Shown piece after piece: positions 33,713 to 43,048 of a DNA stretch of 64,000 nt. Source of the DNA: Saprospiraceae bacterium (lineage in GTDB: Bacteria; Bacteroidota; Bacteroidia; Chitinophagales; Saprospiraceae); assembly GCA_013360405.1 (NCBI GenBank), contig JABWBR010000004.1, forward strand, positions 64,501 through 128,500. The letters run 5' to 3'. Under the pieces are notes generated by a model, which ran no database searches, was not told the origin of the DNA, and worked only from the letters and a program-made list of their open reading frames with translations. Numbering within the stretch: position 1 is the first letter of the stretch; the number at the start of each line of letters is the position of its first letter. A program made the position numbers and the translations under genes.

Positions 33713-35932
33713 TCACCGGGCGAATAATACGGCCTTCTCGATTTCCTTGCTAAGCGTAGTCAACACCTCTGCGAGAATATCGATTTGCGGTTGCACCTGA
33801 TCCCATTGGCGTTGTTCGATAGCTTCGCGAACGGCGGGCAGCGTTTTTACGCCGTAGCCGGAATATTGGCCGGGGGCGTAGATATGGTGCTTAAACCAGG
33901 GCCGTCCGGGCAGGCCGTGCGAGCGGGTGAGGGCGCGCTCCATATTTTTGAGGAGTTGGTTGAGGACGGCGGCTTTTTCCTTGGACATCTTGCTGTTGGA
34001 CAGAGCCTTTTCGTAGGCGTTAGCCTGGTCTTTTAGGCGCGCCATGGCGTTTTGTAGCGGGGCAAAATTGAAATAGGGTACCTCGTCTTTTGGCGCCGGC
34101 ACGATAAAAGTCAGGGTGGGGTCGGCGGCGTATTTGTAGTGGCCTTCGCGGATGAGGCGGTTTTGTTTTTGCGTTTGCTCGCGCATGTTGTCGGCCATCT
34201 TCATGAGGTCTTCGACGTAGCCGCCGATCGTTTGCGCGCTGTTTTGAAACTCCAGGGGCAGGTATTCTGCGTTGGCGAGGCGCAGGGTAGTTCTGCCGGC
34301 GACTTTCACCAGCGCCACGCCGTAGTGGAAGCCGGGGTCTTTGAAACGGGTGAAGTGGTCATACGAGTCGTATATCGTGTGGTATTCACCGCCGTCATCT
34401 TCGCCGCCAAAGCCCAGATTAAAAGCGGCGATGCCCAGGTGTTGGATAAATGGCGTATAGTCTGAGCCCGAGCCCAAGGCGCCCAGTTTGAAAGATTTGG
34501 GTTCGGCTTTGCCGTCCACGAGATAGCGGGATTTGATGCGGTCGAAAATCGAAACACCTGTTTGGGGGTCGGTGACGGCGCGGGTGATCTGGTCGAAAAA
34601 TTTCTCAAAGGTATGCGACCCCGAGGCGAACAAATAGCCGCGGCCGTTGCCATCGGTGTTGATATAGGCCACGGCTTTTTGGGTCAATTCGGCGGCGTGG
34701 TGTTCCGCCCATTCTGTAGAGCCGAGCAAGCCGGGTTCTTCGGCGTCCCAGCCGCAGTAGACGATCGTGCGTTTTGGGCGCCAGCCGGTTTTCGCCAGTT
34801 CGCCTACGGCATGCGCTTCTTCCATCACGGCCACCATGCCGCTGATGGGGTCGCTGGCGCCGTTTACCCAGGCGTCGTGGTGGTTGCCGCGGATGACCCA
34901 TTCGTCGGGGTATTCGCTGCCTTTCATCATGGCGATCACATTATAGATGGGGGTCAGTTTCCAATCGAATTCGAGTTTCAGGTGCACCCTGGCAGACCCG
35001 GGGCCGATGTGGTAGGTGATGGGCAGGGCGCCGCGCCACGATTCGGGGGCGACGGGGCCGGACAGGGCGGCGAGCAGTGGCTTTGCGTCGCCGTAGGAGA
35101 TGGGCAATACGGGAATTGTCATGAGCGTGGTTGCGTCGGCCCTTTCGAGGCGTTTGGCGTCTTTTGTGGCGCCGATGCCAGGGGTGAGCGGATCGCCGGG
35201 GTAGATAGGCATGTCGAGTACCGAGCCGCGTTGCACGCCCTGGTCGTTTTTGAAGGCGCCTTTTGGGTAGACGTCGCCGTGGAAGTAGCCGTCTCCTTCG
35301 GGGTCGGAATAGATCAGGCAGCCGATGGCGCCTTTTTCGGCGGCGACTTTGGGTTTGATGCCGCGCCAGGAGCCGCCGTATTTGGCGATCACGATTTTGC
35401 CTTTTACGTCGATGCCCAATTTCTCTAATTCCTCATAATCGGCAGGCACGCCGTAGTTGACGAAGACGAGTTCCGCCGTCACGTCGCCATCCGCAGAGAA
35501 GCAGTTGTAGGTGGGCAGTTGCTCTTTGGTTTGGCCAGAGGTGGCGTCTTCTTTGAAGGGTGGCTCTTGCAGTACTGCCGTGTATTTGGTGGGGGAAACC
35601 AATTCGAGTTTGCGCACTTTGGGCGTGGGGAACAACACGAAATATTCCTCCAGCCGGGTTTCGTAACCCCAACTGCGGAATTGGGCTTCCATGAACTTGG
35701 CATTTTCAAGTCCGTAGGCCGAACCTGGGTGGTGCGGCCGGGCAGCCAGGCGTTTCATCCATTGGTCCTGGTTGGTGGCAGTGATATGACTGTCGAATTG
35801 TTGCTCCAATTTAATTTGCGCTTGGGAAGCTGCCTCTGAATAGCCCATCAGGGGAGTAGATTGGGCCAAAATAGTGGATGACAGCAGACAGCAAAGCAGG
35901 AAAAGAGGCGGGGTGATAGGCGTTTTTTTCAT
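33713..35932 (-). CDS. Secreted M28 peptidase (glutamate carboxypeptidase II-like)
   Basis: A 739-residue zinc peptidase like human PSMA/NAALADase. A signal peptide ends at about TILAQ (20-24). A PA domain (about 130-290, with KGKIVIAKYGGSWRG) is inserted before the M28 catalytic domain. Zinc ligands appear in GNHHDAWVNGASDPISG (His and bridging Asp) and CGWDAEEPGLLGS (Glu pair); LGSGSDYTPFIQHLGI carries a further site. A C-terminal helical dimerisation domain completes the GCPII build. It should trim C-terminal acidic residues from peptides in the periplasm. Length is normal. Confidence 0.92.
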   Translation of the reverse strand: MKKTPITPPLFLLCCLLSSTILAQSTPLMGYSEAASQAQIKLEQQFDSHITATNQDQWMKRLAARPHHPGSAYGLENAKFMEAQFRSWGYETRLEEYFVLFPTPKVRKLELVSPTKYTAVLQEPPFKEDATSGQTKEQLPTYNCFSADGDVTAELVFVNYGVPADYEELEKLGIDVKGKIVIAKYGGSWRGIKPKVAAEKGAIGCLIYSDPEGDGYFHGDVYPKGAFKNDQGVQRGSVLDMPIYPGDPLTPGIGATKDAKRLERADATTLMTIPVLPISYGDAKPLLAALSGPVAPESWRGALPITYHIGPGSARVHLKLEFDWKLTPIYNVIAMMKGSEYPDEWVIRGNHHDAWVNGASDPISGMVAVMEEAHAVGELAKTGWRPKRTIVYCGWDAEEPGLLGSTEWAEHHAAELTQKAVAYINTDGNGRGYLFASGSHTFEKFFDQITRAVTDPQTGVSIFDRIKSRYLVDGKAEPKSFKLGALGSGSDYTPFIQHLGIAAFNLGFGGEDDGGEYHTIYDSYDHFTRFKDPGFHYGVALVKVAGRTTLRLANAEYLPLEFQNSAQTIGGYVEDLMKMADNMREQTQKQNRLIREGHYKYAADPTLTFIVPAPKDEVPYFNFAPLQNAMARLKDQANAYEKALSNSKMSKEKAAVLNQLLKNMERALTRSHGLPGRPWFKHHIYAPGQYSGYGVKTLPAVREAIEQRQWDQVQPQIDILAEVLTTLSKEIEKAVLFAR

Positions 35933-36113
35933 ACAGCAATTAAATTTTTATGCGAATGGATGGCCTGGATTTCCAGTGCGGGCAATTTAGGTAATTCGTA
36001 AAAAATAGTTGGGACATTAGCCATTTAATAATTTGGGAAGTTGCGATATTTCAAACGAATTAGTCAACGCTAATCTAAATATCCCACCTTTTATTAACCA
36101 ATTGAAAACAACC

Positions 36114-36767
36114 ATGAAATACAATCCTTCTATTCACCACCGCGTCTCTACCCGTTTAAAAGGATACGATTATTCCCGCCCGGGAGCCTATTTTGTCACA
36201 GCCTGCACGTATAAACGCAAGTGCATATTCGGCGAAATAAAACAGGGCCAGATGGTATTGAATGAATTTGGGTTAATAGCCCAGGATCAATGGTTTAAAT
36301 TACCAGAACGATTCCCCCATATCGAATTGGGCGAATTTATCGTAATGCCGAATCACATCCACGGTATCATCATCATCCATCCATCCCCGCCATCCCCGGT
36401 AGGGGCGAGGTTCACCCTCGCCCCGGAAACGGGGTTCACCCCCGCCCCGGACCCCGGTAGGGCGACCGCGAGGGTCGCCCCAACGGTCGCGAGGGTCGCC
36501 CCAACGGTCGCGAGGGTCGCCCCGACGACGACCGTCGCCCCGACGGCGACCGCCGCGAAGATCGGAGAGATTATCGGCGCCTATAAATCATTGGTATCGA
36601 ACGAAATATTAAAAATATTCAAATCAAAAAACCAGCGAATGGGGAAAATATGGCAACGCAATTATCACGACCGGATTATCCGGGATAAAGCATCGATGAA
36701 TAGAGTTGGAAATTATATAAAAAACAACCCCGCGAAATGGAAGGAAGATAAATTGCGAAAGCGATAA
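36114..36767 (+). CDS. REP-associated tyrosine transposase (RAYT, Y1 family)
   Basis: A 217-residue single-strand transposase of the IS200/RAYT type. RPGAYFVTACTYKRKCIFGE near the N-terminus and MPNHIHGIIIIHP (HUH motif) mark the Y1 domain; WQRNYHDRIIRDKAS (near 180) is the RAYT C-terminal block. Start ATG 36114 is preferred over 36033 because it begins the conserved KYNPSIHHRVSTRLKGYDYS. Between HUH and the C-terminal block lies a low-complexity insert (VARVAPT repeats) encoded by GC-rich palindromic repeats. No flanking inverted repeats of its own were seen. Confidence 0.85.
   Translation: MKYNPSIHHRVSTRLKGYDYSRPGAYFVTACTYKRKCIFGEIKQGQMVLNEFGLIAQDQWFKLPERFPHIELGEFIVMPNHIHGIIIIHPSPPSPVGARFTLAPETGFTPAPDPGRATARVAPTVARVAPTVARVAPTTTVAPTATAAKIGEIIGAYKSLVSNEILKIFKSKNQRMGKIWQRNYHDRIIRDKASMNRVGNYIKNNPAKWKEDKLRKR
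36402..36560 (+). repeat. GC-rich palindromic repeats embedded in the RAYT gene
   Basis: GGGGCGAGG (36402-36410) and CCTCGCCCC (36416-36424) form a perfect nine-base-pair hairpin. Further right, a 21-bp unit containing GTCGCGAGGGTCGCCCC repeats about three times. The repeats keep the reading frame. They resemble REP-type sequences, which RAYT proteins are known to act on. Confidence 0.75.
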
Positions 36768-36779
36768 AATAAACTCCTG

Positions 36780-39700
36780 TCATACCGCCTCTGTGACGCG
36801 CTCGGCTATGGCCAGCAGCAGCGCGCGGGCCTCGCGCAGGTTTTCGACGTTGTCTTTGACCAGGATCAGATTTCTGGGCGATTGCTTAAGGCTGATGCCG
36901 AATTTGGAACCTTCGGTAGTGATAAATTGGAGGACGTTTTGGAAATACCTGCTTTCGTAATAGGCCGATTGCGGATTTTCCACAAAATAGCAACGCAGTT
37001 TATTTTCTTTTAGCACCAGTCGTTCGAAGCCCAGCGATTTGGCAATCCAGCGCAGGCGAAGACCGTCGAATAATTCGATGACTTCCCCGGGTAGGCGGCC
37101 AAAGCGGTCGCGAAGCATTTCTTCGAATTTTTCGAGCGCCTCCTCGCTCTCTATGGCGTCGAGCTCGGTGTAAAGGCTGAGGCGCTCCTGGGTATTGCTC
37201 ACGTATTCGGTGGGGATGAGCATCTCCACGTCGGTGTCGATCTGTACGTCGCGCACAAAGCGGTTTTCTTTTTCGAGTTCTTCTTTGAAGACGTCTTTGA
37301 AATCCTGCTCTTTGAGCTCCTGGATGGCTTCTTCCAATATTTTCTGGTAAGTTTCGTAGCCGATCTCGGCAATAAAACCGCTTTGCTCGCCGCCGAGCAG
37401 GTTGCCGGCGCCGCGCAGGTCGAGGTCGCGCATGGCTATTTCAAAGCCGCTGCCCAGGTCTGAAAATTCTTCGATAATGCGCAGGCGCTTTCGGGCGTCG
37501 GGAGTGAGTACCGATAGCGGCGGACTAAACAAGTAGCAGAAAGCCCGTTTGTTGGAGCGCCCTACCCGGCCGCGTAGCTGGTGCAGGTCGCTGAGTCCGA
37601 ACTGATGCGCATTACTGATCAAAATAGTATTGGCATTGGGGATATCGAGGCCTGTTTCGATGATATTGGTGCACACCAACACTTCGTGGCGCTTGTCGAT
37701 GAAGTCGATGAGCGTTTTTTCGAGTTTTTCAGCTTCCATCTGTCCGTGCGCCACGGCCACGTCTACGTCGGGGCAAAGGCGTTGCACCAAAGCTGCGGCA
37801 TCTGCCAGGTTTTGAATGCGGTTGTGCACAAAAAACACCTGTCCACCGCGGTTGACTTCATAATAGATGGCATCTTTGATGATAGCCTCGCTAAATACGC
37901 GCACCTCGGTGTGGATGGGTTGGCGATTTGGCGGCGGCGTGCGCATAATCGACAGGTCGCGGGCAGCCATCAGGGAGAACTGCAGCGTACGCGGAATGGG
38001 GGTGGCCGTCAGCGTGAGCGTATCGACGTTGACTTTGAGGTTGCGCAGTTTTTCTTTGGAGGCTACGCCGAATTTTTGCTCTTCATCGACGATCAGCAGT
38101 CCCAGGTCTTTGAATTGCACCTCTTTGTTGAGTAATGCATGCGTGCCGATGACGATCTCTATTTTGCCTTCTTTGAGATTTTTAAAAATCTCGTTGCGCG
38201 CTTTTGTGGTGCGAAACCGGTTGAGGTAGTCGATTTTGATGCCAAATTCGCCTAAGCGCTCGGAAAAGGTACGATAATGCTGCAGGGCCAGAATAGTGGT
38301 CGGCACCAAAACAGCTACCTGTTTGCCATCGCATACCGCCTTGAATGCCGCCCGGATAGCCACCTCGGTTTTGCCGAAGCCCACGTCGCCGCAGATGAGG
38401 CGATCCATGGGATAGCTTTTCATCATGTCGGCTTTGACGTCGTTAGTGGCTTTGAGCTGATCGGGAGTGTCTTCGTAAATAAAGGAGGCTTCGAGTTCGT
38501 TTTGCAGGTAGCCATCGGGCGCAAAAGCATAACCTTCAGCAGCTTTGCGTTTGGCATATAGTTTGATGAGCTCGCCGGCGATGTCTTTGAGTTTCTTTTT
38601 GGTGGCGCGTTTGAGGTTTTTCCAGGCTTCTGAGCCAAGCTTGCTCAGTTGGGGCTCTGAGCCGTCTTTGCCGACGAATTTGGAGATCTTGTGCAGCGAG
38701 TTGATGCTCACGTACAGCAGGTCGTTATTTTTATATACCAACCGCACGCATTCCTGCACGTGGCCGTTGATATCCATTTTCTGCAAACCCGAAAAGCGGC
38801 CTATCCCGTGGTCGATGTGGGTCACGTAGTCGCCCTGCTGCAGGTCGCGCAGCATCTTGAGGTTGACGGCCTGGTCGCGGGTAAAACCCTGGCGTAGTTT
38901 GTAGCGGTGAAAGCGCTCGAAGACCTGGTGGTCGGTGTAGCAGGCCACCTTCAGGTCGAGGTCGACAAAACCTTCGTGGATGGCAGTGACTACGGGGTGA
39001 AAGTGCACGCCGGCATGGAGGTCGGAGAAGATGGCGTAAAAACGCTCTACCTGTTTGGGGTTGTCGGTAAAAATATAATTGACCATCTGCTGCGCCTCGT
39101 TATCGCGCAGGTTGTTGATGAGTAGTTCGAAATTTTTATTAAAACTGGGCTGCGGCCGGGCGGCGTAAACGACCTTCTCTTTTAGCTGTAGCGGCTGCGG
39201 ACTATCGCTGAAGCATACTACGGCGTGGCGTTGCACGTCTTCCATTACCTCACCCGGGCGAATAAAGGCGCGATCGCGAAAGATTTCGGCCAATTCCGAT
39301 TTGTCAAGTATAGTTATGCTTTTCGCAAATTCGGCAGCTTTTTCCACGCACAGTTGAAGGCGGTCGAGCAGGGCTTGAAAATCGCTGGCCCACACAACCG
39401 TATCGGGCGCCAACACCTGGAAAAGCGATACCTTATCATCTACAGAAAATTGGGTGTTGATATTAGGCACCACCGATACCCGGGCGATATTGCGAAGCGA
39501 AAGCTGGGTAAGCGGGTCGAATACGCGGATGCTTTCTACGTCTTCGTCAAATAACTCGACGCGGTAGGGGTATTCATTGCCGTATGAGAATATGTCGACG
39601 ATGCCGCCGCGTACAGAAAACTGGCCGGGTTCGTATACAAACTCTTCGCGCCGAAATCCGTATTCTACCAGTACTTCTATAAGATATTCCACGTCCAGTT

Positions 39701-40160
39701 TTTCTTTGATGTGGATATCTATGCGGGTTTTTTCGAGGGCCTGTGGCGCTACTACCTTTTCGAACAAAGCCTCGGGGTAAGTCACTATTATTTCGCCGAC
39801 AGCTCCCGAAGAGGTTATTTTATTGATTGTTTCGGTGCGCTGCAATACGTTGGCGGTATCAAGGGATTCGAAATACTGTGGGCGTTTGAAGGAGTCGGGG
39901 AAAAAGAGTACCGGCTTTTTGTCGAGCAGCCCCGCCAACGAATTTTGCATGTAGGCGGCCTCTTCTTTGTCGGAGGCAATGACCAGAAAATATCGCGGTT
40001 GTGCCAGGTAAGTTCCGGCCAGGACAAAGCAATCCAACGCGCCTACCGTTCCCTGCAATTGCAGGCGGGCGGGCGAAGCGGCATTAAGTGCAGCAAGGAT
40101 TTGCTGCGTGCGTTTGTCCTCGCGGTATAAGGCAAGGAGTTGTTCCAAATTACTTACCAT
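36780..40160 (-). CDS. mfd: Transcription-repair coupling factor Mfd
   Basis: An 1126-residue protein that removes RNA polymerase stalled at DNA lesions and recruits UvrA. In order: UvrB-like N-terminal domains, a CarD-like RNA-polymerase-interacting domain (YVTHIDHGIGRFSGLQ, about 447-462), a superfamily 2 helicase with Walker A GDVGFGKTE and DEEQ box, a RecG-like motor (TGLDIPNANTILISNAHQFG), and the C-terminal D7 domain. Length and order are normal. It stands alone, convergent with the RAYT gene. A hairpin and a -7 element TATCTTTG lie just upstream. Confidence 0.95.
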   Translation of the reverse strand: MVSNLEQLLALYREDKRTQQILAALNAASPARLQLQGTVGALDCFVLAGTYLAQPRYFLVIASDKEEAAYMQNSLAGLLDKKPVLFFPDSFKRPQYFESLDTANVLQRTETINKITSSGAVGEIIVTYPEALFEKVVAPQALEKTRIDIHIKEKLDVEYLIEVLVEYGFRREEFVYEPGQFSVRGGIVDIFSYGNEYPYRVELFDEDVESIRVFDPLTQLSLRNIARVSVVPNINTQFSVDDKVSLFQVLAPDTVVWASDFQALLDRLQLCVEKAAEFAKSITILDKSELAEIFRDRAFIRPGEVMEDVQRHAVVCFSDSPQPLQLKEKVVYAARPQPSFNKNFELLINNLRDNEAQQMVNYIFTDNPKQVERFYAIFSDLHAGVHFHPVVTAIHEGFVDLDLKVACYTDHQVFERFHRYKLRQGFTRDQAVNLKMLRDLQQGDYVTHIDHGIGRFSGLQKMDINGHVQECVRLVYKNNDLLYVSINSLHKISKFVGKDGSEPQLSKLGSEAWKNLKRATKKKLKDIAGELIKLYAKRKAAEGYAFAPDGYLQNELEASFIYEDTPDQLKATNDVKADMMKSYPMDRLICGDVGFGKTEVAIRAAFKAVCDGKQVAVLVPTTILALQHYRTFSERLGEFGIKIDYLNRFRTTKARNEIFKNLKEGKIEIVIGTHALLNKEVQFKDLGLLIVDEEQKFGVASKEKLRNLKVNVDTLTLTATPIPRTLQFSLMAARDLSIMRTPPPNRQPIHTEVRVFSEAIIKDAIYYEVNRGGQVFFVHNRIQNLADAAALVQRLCPDVDVAVAHGQMEAEKLEKTLIDFIDKRHEVLVCTNIIETGLDIPNANTILISNAHQFGLSDLHQLRGRVGRSNKRAFCYLFSPPLSVLTPDARKRLRIIEEFSDLGSGFEIAMRDLDLRGAGNLLGGEQSGFIAEIGYETYQKILEEAIQELKEQDFKDVFKEELEKENRFVRDVQIDTDVEMLIPTEYVSNTQERLSLYTELDAIESEEALEKFEEMLRDRFGRLPGEVIELFDGLRLRWIAKSLGFERLVLKENKLRCYFVENPQSAYYESRYFQNVLQFITTEGSKFGISLKQSPRNLILVKDNVENLREARALLLAIAERVTEAV

Positions 40161-40170
40161 TCGTCCAAAA

Positions 40171-40193
40171 CAACCTCGTCAAAAAAGAGGTTG
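40171..40193 (-). terminator. Hairpin between the serine hydrolase gene and mfd
   Basis: CAACCTC / GAGGTTG form a perfect seven-base-pair stem with a nine-base loop, followed on the minus strand by TTTT. It could end the serine hydrolase transcript. Since it lies just after the TATCTTTG element at 40195-40202, it would also sit at the 5' end of the mfd message. Confidence 0.5.
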
Positions 40194-40194
40194 A

Positions 40195-40202
40195 CAAAGA
40201 TA
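40195..40202 (-). promoter_or_regulatory. -7 element of mfd
   Basis: TATCTTTG on the minus strand matches TAnnTTTG, 34 bases before the mfd ATG. No -33 TTG was found at the usual distance. Confidence 0.45.
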
Positions 40203-40212
40203 CGCCTATTTT

Positions 40213-41739
40213 TTATGGGTTTTCTTTAATAAAATCATAGGTGGTGTATTCTACAAAGTCGTTGACGCTAAGCGTAAAAGAGGTAACTTTTCCATTTTCG
40301 ACATAAAATGGAAACACTTTAACCCCCATAGTCGGATCGCTGTAAGTGCACAAAAACCGGATACCGCCAAGCGGTTCGAGTGTAGCGCTGAGCTTGGGAT
40401 GGTATTCAAAACTCGCCTTCAAGACTCCGTTTTGCCGCGCAATATTTACATAGCCATAAGCTTCGTGTTGATAGCGGCCCGTAAAGGATTTGAGCGGCAG
40501 GGCGGGTTGAAGGTTCATATTGACGGTATCACGCCAAAGCTTGTGCTGTTCGGCTTTAACTTTTTCATCTTCCTGTGCGTAGGGCATATAAAACTGGCTG
40601 GAATTGCGGTAAGGCAGGTTGAGCTGTTGGTCGATGAGTTGCCATTTTAGGGCTTCGTAAAAAATATTGGCGTCGGTATTTGTCAGCACGATTACGCCCA
40701 AATTTTCTTCGGGGACAAGGGTTACGCTGGTCACAAAGCCGTTGATGCCGCCGGTATGCGAAATGATCTCCCGGCCTTCGTAGTCCTCCAACTGCCAACC
40801 CAAACCATACGTGCGGTAATGCATGCGCCGACCCGGATAATTGGCGCGGCCCACTAAAGAATGCGGCCTGCGCGTTTGGCGTATGACATCCTGCGGTATC
40901 ACGTTTTTGCCCTGGTAATTACCGTTGTCCAACTGGGCCAATACCCAGTGACTGAGGTCGTTGACAGATGAAGCTATGCTGCCCGCCGGCGCCAGGTTGT
41001 CAATATTGGGCAGTGGCAGTATTTCCAATTTGCCGTCTACTTTTGTATGCGGATAGGCTTTATTGGTTGCTTTTGGGAATTCGGCATTCAGGGCCAGTGA
41101 GCGGTTCATTTCGAGTGGACCGAATATCCTTTCGCGAAGCAATTCGGCCCAGGTCTTGCCGCTGATCTCTTTAATACACTCACCGGCGATAGCATAACCC
41201 AGATTGGTATACCCCCACCTGCTCCTAAAGCTATATTGAGGCGTGAGCAGGCCAAATTTTTCAATGCACTGGCGGGTAGTCATCGAAGAGGTCCAGTACA
41301 TGAAATCACCCTGAAATGTTTGCATGCCTATGCGATGGGTGAGGATATCGGTGAGATTTAGTTCGCGGGTCACCCAAGGGTCTTTCATGGCAAACCAGGG
41401 CAGCCATTTTTGCACCTTGTCGTCGAGTGCGCATTTGTTTTCGTGGGCCAGCATGGCCATCAAAGTGCCGGTAAAAGCCTTGGAATTGGAGGCAACCAGG
41501 AAAAGCGTGTGTTCATCTACTTTTTCCGGCTTGCCGAGTTGGTTTATACCATAACCTTTGGCTAATATTACTTTACCGTCTTTTACCACACATACGGCCG
41601 TGCCGGGTATATCCCAGGCGGCCATTTCGCGGGCCATGTAATTGTCAAGGCTATCGCGAATGAAAGTTTCCAGATTTTGCGCGAAAGCGCCAAAAGCCGG
41701 CAACAAAAAAAGGATCAGGATTGCAGTGTTTTTTTTCAT
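40213..41739 (-). CDS. Secreted class C beta-lactamase-related serine hydrolase
   Basis: A 508-residue protein with signal peptide ending at AFAQ (18-21), a beta-lactamase/transpeptidase-like domain and a C-terminal DUF3471-type beta domain (about 400-505). The catalytic SxxK is Ser84-Asn-Ser-Lys87, and WGYTNLGYA supplies the YxN. HTGGINGF corresponds to the third motif (HTG). Proteins of this build are usually esterases or D-aminopeptidases of the periplasm; a resistance role should not be assumed. The gene stands alone. Confidence 0.87.
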   Translation of the reverse strand: MKKNTAILILFLLPAFGAFAQNLETFIRDSLDNYMAREMAAWDIPGTAVCVVKDGKVILAKGYGINQLGKPEKVDEHTLFLVASNSKAFTGTLMAMLAHENKCALDDKVQKWLPWFAMKDPWVTRELNLTDILTHRIGMQTFQGDFMYWTSSMTTRQCIEKFGLLTPQYSFRSRWGYTNLGYAIAGECIKEISGKTWAELLRERIFGPLEMNRSLALNAEFPKATNKAYPHTKVDGKLEILPLPNIDNLAPAGSIASSVNDLSHWVLAQLDNGNYQGKNVIPQDVIRQTRRPHSLVGRANYPGRRMHYRTYGLGWQLEDYEGREIISHTGGINGFVTSVTLVPEENLGVIVLTNTDANIFYEALKWQLIDQQLNLPYRNSSQFYMPYAQEDEKVKAEQHKLWRDTVNMNLQPALPLKSFTGRYQHEAYGYVNIARQNGVLKASFEYHPKLSATLEPLGGIRFLCTYSDPTMGVKVFPFYVENGKVTSFTLSVNDFVEYTTYDFIKENP

Positions 41740-41786
41740 AATCGGAAATATTTGGAAAAGACTAATGGACTATTAGCGCAAAGGAT

Positions 41787-41815
41787 CCCAAAGTCTCACA
41801 GTCCCAAAGTCTCAC
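41787..41815. repeat. 16-bp repeat, one and a half copies, at the rlmN stop
   Basis: CCCAAAGTCTCACAGT (41787-41802) is followed by CCCAAAGTCTCAC (41803-41815). The second copy overlaps the rlmN stop codon (41812-41814). A close relative, GTAAAGTCTTACAGTC, occurs twice at 43015-43046. Confidence 0.8.
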
Positions 41816-42864
41816 TCCTTGTTCGCCAATTGCCCGCAGGCGGCATCGATATCGCGGCCCCGGCTGCGGCGCACGGTCACCATCACGCCGTGACTGCGCA
41901 GATAACGCGCAAATTCATCGATGCGGTGCTCCGATGCTTTGTGGAAAGGCGCCCCGTCGATGGGGTTGTATTCGATGATATTGACTTTCACGGGGAAGTG
42001 CTTGCACAGTCGCAGCAGGTTGGCGGCGTCGGCAAGGCTGTCGTTAAAATCCTGGAACGCTATGTATTCGTAGCTGATCGGATTTTTGGTTTTATTATAA
42101 AAATAGCGGAGCGATTCTACCAGGGCCGCCAGGTTATTCTGCTCGTTGATGGGCATAATCTCGTTGCGCTTGGTATCGTCGGCGGCGTGCAGCGAAAGCG
42201 CCAGTTTGATTTGCGCGTTGTCGTCGGCCAGCTTTTTGATCATTTTGGCAATGCCTGCCGTACTTACGGTGATGCGTTTGGCCGACATGCCAAGGCCCTC
42301 CGGCGAGGTGATGCGCTCGATGCCCTGCATAACGTTGCTATACGCCAAAAGCGGCTCGCCCATGCCCATGAATACGATGTTGGTGAGGGGGTGCCCATAG
42401 GTCTCGAGCGATTGGCGGTTAACGAGTAATACCTGATCATAAATCTCCGCCGGGTCGAGATTGCGCACGCGCTTCATGCGGCCGGTAGCGCAGAAGGTGC
42501 AGGTAAGACTACAACCCACCTGGCAGGATACGCACACGGTATAGCGATTGTCGTCGGGCACGGGAATGAGCACCGACTCGATGAGGTGCCCGTCGTGGAG
42601 CCTGAACCGGGTTTTGATGGTGCCGTCTGTGCTGTGCTGCACTTTGTCTACTACGATTGGGTTGATAGCAAAATGCGTTTCGAGCGTCTGCCGCAGGTTT
42701 TTGGGTAGGTTGGTCATTTCCTCAAACGAAAAAGCGCCTTTTTTCCACAGCCACTCGTACACTTGTTTCGCCCGGAAGCGGGGTTCTCCCTGAGCGGTGA
42801 AAAAAGCCTCGATCTCCTGAAGTGATTGTTGGCGTATGTCTATTTTGACCGGTGATGCCACCAT
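41812..42864 (-). CDS. rlmN: Dual-specificity rRNA/tRNA methyltransferase RlmN
   Basis: A 350-residue radical-SAM enzyme that methylates C2 of A2503 in 23S rRNA and A37 of some tRNAs. The cluster motif is CSLTCTFC (Cys118, Cys122, Cys125). FMGMGEPLLAYSNV is the SAM-binding GxGEP motif. The C-terminal DAACGQL holds the methyl-carrying Cys. An N-terminal HhH-like domain with RAKQVYEWLW is present. Length is normal. It is a single gene and its stop lies inside a short repeat. Confidence 0.95.
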   Translation of the reverse strand: MVASPVKIDIRQQSLQEIEAFFTAQGEPRFRAKQVYEWLWKKGAFSFEEMTNLPKNLRQTLETHFAINPIVVDKVQHSTDGTIKTRFRLHDGHLIESVLIPVPDDNRYTVCVSCQVGCSLTCTFCATGRMKRVRNLDPAEIYDQVLLVNRQSLETYGHPLTNIVFMGMGEPLLAYSNVMQGIERITSPEGLGMSAKRITVSTAGIAKMIKKLADDNAQIKLALSLHAADDTKRNEIMPINEQNNLAALVESLRYFYNKTKNPISYEYIAFQDFNDSLADAANLLRLCKHFPVKVNIIEYNPIDGAPFHKASEHRIDEFARYLRSHGVMVTVRRSRGRDIDAACGQLANKE

Positions 42865-42937
42865 ATTGGATACTGCAAATTTGTAATGAGAACGATGTAT
42901 GGGCTTTGGGAGTTCAAAGATACACCAAAAAGGGGAC

Positions 42938-42977
42938 TGTGCTGATGTGCTGATGTGTTGATGTGCTGATGTGCTGA
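42938..42977. repeat. 8-bp tandem repeat, five copies
   Basis: TGTGCTGA is repeated five times (one copy TGTGTTGA). It lies in the 184-base gap between rlmN and aminopeptidase P. Confidence 0.9.
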
Positions 42978-43014
42978 TTTTTGCAAAATAAAGATACGAG
43001 CAGTTCCCCTCTTC

Positions 43015-43046
43015 GTAAAGTCTTACAGTCGTAAAGTCTTACAGTC
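43015..43046. repeat. 16-bp tandem repeat at the aminopeptidase stop
   Basis: GTAAAGTCTTACAGTC occurs twice in tandem without change. It ends two bases from the stop codon of the aminopeptidase gene and is related to the repeat at the rlmN stop (41787-41815). Confidence 0.88.
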
Positions 43047-43048
43047 GC

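Noticed and set aside
34562-35428. 288-codon open frame opposite the M28 peptidase
   Set aside because: Antisense shadow of a conserved zinc peptidase; low-complexity Gly/Val/Phe/Asp composition.
40213-41739. Antibiotic-resistance beta-lactamase
   Set aside because: The fold and SxxK/YxN motifs are shared with many esterases and peptidases; the DUF3471-like C-terminal domain and length fit those, so resistance is not claimed.
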